Shown here: in pieces, positions 56,637-64,000 of the stretch
Position numbering within the stretch: the stretch's first letter is position 1
Layout: the number at the start of each line of letters is the position of its first letter
Source: Trichobilharzia regenti
Lineage: Eukaryota; Platyhelminthes; Trematoda; Strigeidida; Schistosomatidae
Direction: 5' to 3'
Assembly (NCBI GenBank): GCA_944472135.2
Contig: OX235262.1
Coordinates: 83,798,903 to 83,862,902 of the forward strand
Length of the DNA stretch: 64,000 nt
Translations under genes and position numbers: made by a program
Notes under the pieces: model-generated
What the model saw: the letters and a program-made list of their open reading frames with translations, nothing else
Told to the model about the DNA's origin: nothing
Databases searched by the model: none

Positions 56637-57067
56637 ATTTGTAAAAAAATAATATTATATTTGGTTACAGGATTTCATCATGAGCTGACAATAGTTAGAG
56701 AACCATTGGAAAACCTACAGAGAGTGCTGGACAGCCAACTGTTTCGTCCTAGTTTGCGACTCTTCACCAGCACGCACCCACCGAAGTTCGAACCCAGGAC
56801 CTTCTGGTTACAAGGCGAGTTCGTAGACCATTTAGCCACTGGGACCCGATCCAACCACCAGCCCATGAATTCTAACTTCTGCCGATTCCCGATATAGCGC
56901 AACCGCTAGCCAATGTCTTCAGCGAGTATTTGTCCTCACACCCGACCGGCTGCACCCTACTGGTCACGACTTCCCACTGGAACCCCAGGTAACTACCTAC
57001 CTGAATAGTGCAAGTCGCTAGGGAGCATCTCATTGGTATTCAATTATTGATAAGTATTTGTAAAAAA
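56637..57067 (-). repeat. Full-length SINE-A with 12-bp target duplication
   Basis: ATTTGTAAAAAA lies at 56637-56648 and 57056-57067. The enclosed unit of about 407 bp reads on the minus strand: leader (CAATGAGATGCTCCCTAGCG, TAGTTACCTGGGGTTCCAGT), tRNA-like head (GTGGCTAAATGGTCTACGAA; GGGTTCGAACTTCGG), hammerhead with GGTGAAGA core, GAAA and a lengthened stem III, then tail and an AT-rich end. This copy sets the size of the family. Confidence 0.88.
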
Positions 57068-57473
57068 TCTCAATTATTTTGCAACTATCCGGTCAAATTT
57101 TGACCACAGCTCATATGAATATAACAAATGTTTTATGGCTGTTCACCCACACACACACACATACACACACCATTATATACTGCATATACACATATATTCT
57201 AACGATAGTAGACTAATTTTGAAAGTCTGAGGTTAAATTTTGATCGTAATTCATATAATTTTCGTTTTGTTTATTATGCCTATTGATAGCTGTTTCTTGA
57301 TTCATATGACAGGACAAACAATTTAAAACAAGAGATGTACTTTCATATATAAACATACAATTTTATTTATTATATATGTTGATGCCTGTCGTATGACTCA
57401 TGATTGGACAATGTTTCAAAACAAGAGCTGTTCCTTTTCTATATAAACCTTTGTTATGTTAATTTCGATTAGT
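57068..57473. other. AT-rich stretch with CA microsatellite
   Basis: A CA-rich run is at about 57147-57170. Nothing else recognised. Confidence 0.5.
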
Positions 57474-57518
57474 TTTCCTGAAGAAGTTCGGACCAGATTA
57501 CAGAACGAAACGTTGGAA
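57474..57518 (+). ncRNA. Minimal hammerhead-like motif
   Basis: Stem I TTTC (57474-57477) pairs with GGAA (57515-57518, one G-U). Core CTGAAGA (57478-57484), stem II GTTC (57486-57489) with GAAC (57503-57506), GAAA (57507-57510), then CGTT. Order and spacing match a hammerhead with almost no stem III, the form reported in PLEs. No PLE coding sequence adjoins, so this could be coincidence. Confidence 0.35.
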
Positions 57519-57699
57519 TTACTCATTTCGATCTCGCAGAAATTTCACAAGTATAATTTTATACAGATGTTTTCACTTCTTATATTCCAAGTGGATTTTA
57601 AAACTTTGAGCTTCGAAATTTCAGTAGCAGTGGTTTTGAGTTTACGTGAGTAAACTTAAATGTCTCAACTTTTCCTCTTTTTCGGGTTTACTGCTTGGG

Positions 57700-57800
57700 T
57701 GAAGTAGACAGATACGTCATCTAGGATTCGAACCCGCACCTATCACACGGTAGGAAAGCATTTTCCCCCTGAGATGCTGACTATTGGGGGCTAGTGTATT
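57700..57800 (-). repeat. tRNA-like SINE head, family unclear
   Basis: The minus strand shows GCATCTCAGGGGGAAAATGC (box A-like part) and GTGCGGGTTCGAATCC (box B). No SINE-A, B or C body follows. Confidence 0.5.
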
Positions 57801-58327
57801 CACTAGAAAATGTGTTAAACAGTACCCACAGATTATACAGAATAATTTTCCTTAAAATGTGACAGTAATAAATTCCAGTCTGTTATAAGACTGCTACTGT
57901 TTATTCAAGAGCAACTCTTCGTTAAGAGCCAGAGGCTAGAGTTTGGTTCAAGACTAGGATTTAGGATTAGGATTATGAGAGGGGTTTCGACTTGCAAGAT
58001 ATGAATCACGGTTGGGTTTCAGTCACCTTCACTGAACTATACCTATTACGTAAATTCTGGACAGCATTATTTATTCTTATGAGAACTGCATTCTAGCCGA
58101 ATGAAGCTGATTAGATGCTTCGTTTGCCTGGATGACTGTTCTTCAGCTTTGCTGTTTTATACTTGTACCATAGTGTTTTAAATAATACAAATTAGTTGTT
58201 GCAACAGAGTTTGGATTTATTCAACTCGTTCGCCATGTTAAAGAGTTGTTTTAATTGCTAATGTGGATTACGTAATCGGCCTGTTTTTCTTATGTGCTAG
58301 TTTGATTGAAATTGAGGATGAGCGCTC
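57801..58327. other. No recognised gene
   Basis: A short GGATTAGGATTA tract near 57960; otherwise nothing recognised. Confidence 0.4.
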
Positions 58328-58712
58328 AAATGTTATTATAATTGCATGGAGGATTTCATCATGAGCTGACATCAGTTAGAGAACCACTGGAAAACCTACA
58401 GGGAGTACTGGACGGTCAACTATTTCGTCCTAGTTTGGGATTCTTCATCAGAACGCACACGTCACAAAGGTTCGAACCCAGGGCCTTCTGGCTACAAGGT
58501 GAGCTCGTAGATCATTGAGCTACTGGGACCCAATCCAATGGTTAGACCATGAATTCTAACTTCTGCCAGTTCACAACATAGCGCGACCATTTCGCAATGT
58601 CTTCTTCGATGAGTTTCTGCCTCATCTTAAACCTGCTTTACCCTACTGGTCACGGCTTCCCACTGGAACCCTAGGTTAACAGCCTGAATAGGGTCAATCG
58701 CTAGTGAGCATC
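58328..58712 (-). repeat. Full-length SINE-A, left member of inverted pair
   Basis: Minus strand: leader, head (GTAGCTCAATGATCTACGAG; GGGTTCGAACCTTTG), hammerhead near 58400-58450 with ATGAAGA core, ATCC/GGAC stem II, GAAA and enlarged stem III, then tail. The first core C is A. Confidence 0.85.
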
Positions 58713-58850
58713 AGAGTCCCGAACTAGGACAAAACAGCTGTCCAGAACTCACAGGTTTTTCAGTGGTTCTCTAACTGACGTCAGCTCATGATGAAATCCT
58801 CCTTGCGATCAATGAAAATCCCTACAAAATTAATACTTGAATATTAAACG
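58712..58850 (+). repeat. SINE-A 3' half, inverted, abutting a LINE
   Basis: Starts inside the hammerhead (GAGTCCCGAACTAGGACAAA, with CAAA for GAAA), retains CAGCTGTC and the tail to AATACTTGAATAT, and ends at the first readable bases of the RTE-a endonuclease. Confidence 0.8.
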
Positions 58851-61800
58851 ATGAGTCTCCTTTTGCCAAAAGAAAAGTCTGTGTGGGGACGTGGAACGTC
58901 CGCACTATGTACGAGTCGGGAAAAACTGCCCAGATCGCCAACGAGATGAAAAGATACGGAATCCAAGTGCTGGGAATATGTGAGAGCAGATGGAATGGGA
59001 ATGGACTCACCAAATTATCAACGGGTGAGTCAGTGATCTACTCTGGTCACCCAGAAGATAACCACACGCACACCGAGGGCGTGGCTATCATGATGTCACC
59101 AACGGCAACGAAAGCCCTGATACAATGGGAGGCGATTTCGTCCAGGATAATGACCGCCAGATTCAACTCCAAAGGAAGGAAAGTGTCAATCTTACAATGT
59201 TATGCACCCACAAATAACGCAGATCTCGAAAAGAAAGAAGAATTCTACAGACAACTGCAGGCAACAATGGACAATACTGCAGCTGGTGACATTAAATTAT
59301 CAATGGGAGACATGAACGCCAAACTGAGACCAGACAACACAGGAAGGGAACTCATCATGGGTAGAGAAGCTCTAGGAGAAATGAATGAAAATGGAGAACT
59401 CTTCTCCGACTTCTGCGCCTTCAACGAATTAGTGGTTGGTGGCAGTGTATACATGCACAAAGATATCCACAAGGCTACATGGGTGTCACCAGACGGGCAA
59501 ACCAAAAACCAAATCGACTTCATCTCAATCTCAAGGAAGTGGAGGCGCAGCCTACTGGACACAAAAGCAAGAAGAGGAGCAGACATTGGCTCAGACCACT
59601 ATCTCGTTCAAGGGACAATCCCAATCAAATTAAAGGCTTTCAGGGAAACAGGAGCTGCAGATAAACCACAAGCCAAGTTCAACACTCAAAAGCTGAAGGA
59701 CCAGGCTACAAAGGACATCTTCATTGCAAGCATAAAGGACAAAGCCGAGACACAAATCAACACTAGCGAAGAGGTCGGCGTCGAAAAGCACTGGAACAAC
59801 TTGAAAACGGTGTGGAGCCAAACCTGCATAGAAATTCTAGGCAGAAAGAAGAGACAGGACAAACAGTGGCTCACTACGGACACTTGGAAACTAATAGAAG
59901 AGAGGAGGAGAGTGAAACAAAAGATTATCCAGTGCACTGACGAGCAACAAAAACAGGAGCTGAATGCAAGCTACAATACACTGAACAAAAGAGTGAAGAA
60001 GAGTGCCAGGGAAGACAAAAGAAAATATTATGAAACCATGGCAAACGAAGCAGAACAAGCTGCAGGCAAAGGAGACCTCGCCACACTCTACCAAACAACT
60101 AGGAACCTTTCGGGCAAACGTTCGACACAGATTAAGCCAATAAAGGACGACAATGGAAAGTCAATCACCAAAGTAGTGGAACAGAGAAAGCACTGGGTTG
60201 AACACTTCAAAAGACTTCTAAATCGTCCGCCACCTACAACACGTCCAGCAATACCAACAACGGAAGCAGAACTACCAGTGAACACTGACCCCCCGACGAA
60301 ATCGGAAGTCCTGAATGCAATCAAGATGCTTAAAACTGGGAAAACACCGGGACCAGATGGAATCCCAGCAGAGGCTTTGAAAATAGACCCAGAGACAACA
60401 GCGGACTTGATGACACCACTACTGGAGAAGGTGTGGAAAGAGGGCAAAGTACCCGAGGATTGGAAGAACAGTTACTTATTCAAACTTCCAAAGAAAGGAG
60501 ACTTAAGTCAATGTAAAAACTGGCGTGGAATTATGCTCCTATCCATCCCAAGTGAAATACTAAGTCGCATCATCCTGGAGAGAATCAAACACGCCATCCT
60601 GGATGAAAAACTTCGACCGGAACAAGCTGAATTCAGGAGAAGAAAGTCATGTATTGATCGAATTGCCACTCTACGGATCATCATTGAACAAAGCTTCGAA
60701 TGATAGTCACCTCTCTATCTCAACTTCATCGACTTTGAAAAGGCCTTCGACAGCCTCGATCGAGAGGTGATTTGGCAACTAATTCGCTACTATGGGGTGC
60801 CACCGACAATCATACATCTCATCCAATATTTGTACGACAATGCTGCATGGCAAGTAATCCACAACGGGAAACTTACGGAATCCTTCGAGGTGAGGACAGG
60901 AGTGAGGCATGGCTGTCTACTATCGTCAATGATTTTCCTGATCTCAGTATATTGGATAATGAGAGAGACGTCGGGCAATGAGGAAACGGGCATAAAATGG
61001 ACACTCACAAAAAACTTGGAGGATTTGGGCTTCATCGATGATATATATCGGATTTCCCACAAACTGGAAGATATGCAAATAAAAAGCAACAAGTTAGCAG
61101 AAGAAGCAGCGAGAGAGGATAGGACTTCAGGTGAACGTAGAGAAAACAGAGGTGATGAAGATTCCTGGCCAACACCAACCGCAACAACAACAGACAACAA
61201 TCAGCCAGCAAGAATGGGAGGAACCTGAAAGAAACAACCTCCTTTACCTACCCACTGACCTGATAGGCATCGTTTCAACTACAGGCGGACGGAACTGACG
61301 AGGATATCAAAGCAAGGATCGGGGAAGCAAGACAAGCCTTCATTACTCTCAAGTCTGTGTGGAGGTCAACAGAACTCAGCATCAAAAATAACATCCGGAT
61401 TTTCATCTCCAATGTGAAGTCAGTGCTACTCGCTATACGGATCAGAGACTTGCACTGCGCGTCATAAAGAGCATCTCAAACAAACTTTAGACCTTCATTA
61501 ACAGCTGTCTTCGTTGAACACTCAAGATCAGATGGCCGGCCAGAAAAGATCATCAACAGGGATCTCTGGGAGCGAACCAACCCAGCAGTGACCGATTGAG
61601 CAACAAATAGGCAGGAAGAAATGCAGGTGGATTGGCCATAGGCTGAGGGAACCATCAAGTGACATTACTAGACAAGCCGTTGCTCGAGTGGAACCCGAAA
61701 GAGAAGCGACGAATTGGTCGTCAGTGTGAGGGTCACTTGGAGGGAGTCATGTGAGGAGGAGATGAAGGCATGTAGGCAGACTTGGAGAGGGGTGAAAACG

Positions 61801-61885
61801 CTGGCAGAAAACCGAAGACAATGGAGACATGTGGCTGAAATCCTATGTTTCTTTAGGAATTAAAATTTATGATAATAATGTTGTA
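58851..61885 (+). mobile_element. RTE-a element, nearly full length
   Basis: APE-RT coding region followed by about 650 bp of decayed C-terminus and an ATGATAATAATG-type tail at about 61868-61885. The leader is missing: the reading frame starts at the SINE-A junction without an in-frame ATG. Confidence 0.85.
58883..61228 (+). pseudogene. RTE-a APE-RT with adjacent TGA-TAG stops
   Basis: Endonuclease motifs: GTWNVRTM at the start, ICESRW, GDMNAK, NQIDFISISR and GSDHYLV (about residue 240). RT motifs: TGKTPGPDGIPAEALK, NWRGIMLLSIPSEIL and RPEQAEFRRRKSCIDR. The frame meets TGA TAG at 60701-60706 and then reopens in the same phase through IDFEKAFDSLDREVIW and HGCLLSSMIFLISVYWI to LGFIDDIYRISHKLEDMQ. 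The catalytic box is FIDD and GVRQGC reads GVRHGC. After AAREDRTSG the frame is lost, and the C-terminal third (to 61870) is readable only in pieces. Confidence 0.9.
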
Positions 61886-62800
61886 ATTATTATTCGTCCT
61901 TTGATTTTCTAAGGAAACATAGAGCTTCAGTAGCATATCGCTCGCTGTCTTTTTCAAATGAATCCATGATTGCCCAGAACCTTTTATTTCCTCTTAATAT
62001 GGTCTTCTCCAACTCATCCTTCGACACTCAGCTTGTAGCTTCTTATTCAGCTTCTACTCGGTGGTCTGGCCCACGATGTCGCTGGACTCTTTCTCAACGT
62101 ATGTTTAGTCAATCTTCGCTTCCTTCTTCATATGTGTATAGTATTGGATGCTTGATTCTTCCACGGTGCTGCTAGAGTTTTTTGTTACAGTTTCTTTCTA
62201 GTCATCTGATCTTCAGTATCAAGTCATCGGAGTGGTGAACATTTGTCTCGCCTTACCGATCCTGGCTGGCTTTGACATACTCAGCCTTTCTGCTTTCCTG
62301 TAGTCAAGACAACGCTGCCTATGCTAGGTTAGGGGGATAGCCAACTTCCTTTAAATGTATCTTGTTGAGTAAAGTTGATGCTTTTTGTTGCTGGTTGGAT
62401 ATCTTCAACACCTCTCCCTTCTATATATTCACTTGAAATCTTTTCTTCACAGAGTCTTCTGTCAATTCGTTGGTTTTTGCGTATAGACTTTTGAATGCAC
62501 TGAAGATAAATCATCCTAAAATCCTAGCTTTCTGAATTCATCTTGTCGGTCGGCGTATTTTTATATTCCCACTCTCTACGGTCCATCACGTGATCCAGAC
62601 TTTCTGCATTAGTGTCGGGAGCACATTCTCTGAGGTCAGTTTTCAGTGCTTCGGGTCTTCTCGTATTTGCAAGCTTCAGTAGTTTTATGGCATTCAAGAA
62701 TTCTGCTTTTGTCGGAGGAATGATGCTCACATGTAGTTCTGGGGTTGTTCGTAGATATTTCTGGACGAAATGCAGTTAGTGATCAACTGAAGATTCCTGT
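61886..62800 (-). pseudogene. RTE fragment, tail-to-tail with RTE-a
   Basis: From the minus-strand 5' side it reads PPTKAEFLNAIKLLKLANTR (62524-62730), matching the PPTKSEVLNAIKMLKTGKTP region at 60290. It then jumps to C-terminal and 3'-end sequence near 62350-61890, which lies directly against the RTE-a tail. A large internal deletion removes the RT palm. Confidence 0.7.
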
Positions 62801-63831
62801 AAATTGATCAATCCTACCTTTCTTTGCCCCAAGTCTTTGATGATTAGGTTTCCTCTACCACATCTCATTAGCTTGATCTACGTTGGTTTCTGCGTGGTCA
62901 GGGAGCTGCTGATTTGTGGTGGACCGCAATTTACTGTTTTGGCAGTTTTTTACACAATTGCCATTACATCCAATAAGTACTCTTCTATTCGTTTATGATA
63001 AACAGAGACTAATAGTTGGATAATTGTTTTTCAATTTAGAAAAGGCACTACAACTGACAGTTACTTCTATATTATCTGCATATTGTAGTCATGATTTCAA
63101 CAATGGATACCGAATGAGCGGATTGTTTGTCTGTATGATTTTGAAAACTAGGAGTTTCAGTGGCACCAAAAGGCAGATCCTATTTTTGCTACATATGCTT
63201 TATTAAAGTAGAACTGTATACTTGAAAAAAAATGAATATACAACGCAGTGTGTCTAAATAATTGCACTTTGGAAAGAAAAACAGCTCACTTGAATTTCTC
63301 CTCTAATATTATGCCACTTTTGTAAACTAATTGGCCTAACACGTGTTTTGGGAACAAAATTGATATTCCCAGCTGCTGTACTATATACTATACTACTACT
63401 ATGCTGATTTATTATTGAAGGTTTAAATATGAATAAAGTTTGATAATGGACAGCTGAGTTTAAAACTGCAGCCTAAATATAGAGTGAAAGATGAGAAAAT
63501 CAAAAGAAAAATTAAATATGTATAATTATACTCTTTTTTTAAGGTATCCATTTAGAATAAAACTAAATTTGTCTCTTTAATAATGCAAAGTAGACAGACA
63601 TTCAACTTAGTAATAGAGGACGAACATACTTTCCGTGAGTAATAAGCCTATTTAAGAAAAATCATAGATTTGTGATTTTAGGTGAAATAAACCAATTTAG
63701 GTCATTACTGTTGAGTGGAGTAGCTGATTTCAAGTTTTGCTGAGTGTTTTCTCTCACCTAGCTTGTTTATGATTCGTTTGGTGTCACTAGAATGATTGAA
63801 ACATTGAAAACATAAACTATTATTATTAATA
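62801..63831. other. AT-rich stretch without recognised gene
   Basis: 62801-62900 may still be RTE sequence; beyond it nothing is recognised. Confidence 0.4.
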
Positions 63832-64000
63832 TAATTGTTCTCTTGGGTTCCTAATGGAACAAAAGGCTTCAACTGCACGTCTCCACTTGCTCAGTCTTCT
63901 GCTGTACTTTTCACCTGCGTCCATCTTAGTCCATACTCTTTCAACTCCTCTTCACACAATCTCCTCCATGCACTGACGTCCCAAACGCCGCTTGCTTCCC
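63832..64000 (-). pseudogene. RTE-b 3' end, cut by window edge
   Basis: Antisense of the RTE-b terminus (CTTGGGTTCCTAATGGAACA; GCTTCAACTGCACGTCTCCA) with the ATTATTATTAATATAATTG tail. It corresponds to the starts of 40725-41670 and 50592-51520 and continues beyond the window. Confidence 0.8.

Overview
The window looks like a repeat-packed, AT-rich stretch of a blood-fluke genome (Schistosoma or a close relative). I infer this from three things seen together: RTE/SR2-like non-LTR retrotransposons, several families of Penelope-like elements (PLEs) carrying GIY-YIG endonucleases, and Sm-alpha-like SINEs carrying hammerhead ribozyme (HHR) motifs. I found no convincing host protein-coding gene, rRNA, genuine tRNA gene or CRISPR array. 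Every reverse transcriptase I could read is broken. Family names such as SINE-A, SINE-B, RTE-a and PLE-1 are my own labels.

Layout. 0-8.8 kb: PLE terminal sequence, RTE 3' ends, a C-terminal PLE fragment and an Sm-alpha-like SINE. 8.8-12.4 kb: a nearly complete, GC-richer LINE with three single-base frame breaks. 13-21.5 kb: PLE fragments, one with a foldback insertion, a long minus-strand PLE (PLE-1) and tRNA-derived SINEs. 22-30.2 kb: a cluster of HHR SINEs (SINE-A) in inverted and head-to-tail arrangements, then PLE-2, a 3.4 kb element whose two 957-bp arms are inverted copies with other SINEs embedded. 30-41.7 kb: RTE copies, one near-identical pair inverted around 1.9 kb. 41.7-53 kb: mostly featureless AT-rich DNA with a PLE (PLE-D), a LINE 3' half and the best-preserved SINE-A HHR (43.5 kb). 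53.9-64 kb: a PLE copy bounded by a 14-bp target duplication, a SINE-A bounded by a 12-bp duplication, a nearly full-length RTE with two adjacent stop codons, and further RTE 3' ends.

How the parts relate. Autonomous elements here are of two kinds: APE-RT LINEs (RTE-like) and RT plus GIY-YIG PLEs. The short elements have pol III-type tRNA-like heads. SINE-A is composite: a leader of about 150 nt, a tRNA-Thr-like head, a type I hammerhead with a two-base-pair stem III, and a conserved tail. Degenerate hammerhead-like structures also sit in the terminal repeats of at least two PLE families. Head-to-tail junctions, a circularly permuted SINE-E pair, repeated inverted duplications and 10-14 bp target duplications together suggest that SINE-A and the PLEs share a mobilisation route involving multimeric, self-cleaved RNA and snapback copying. 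That link is inference; the structures themselves are read from the sequence.
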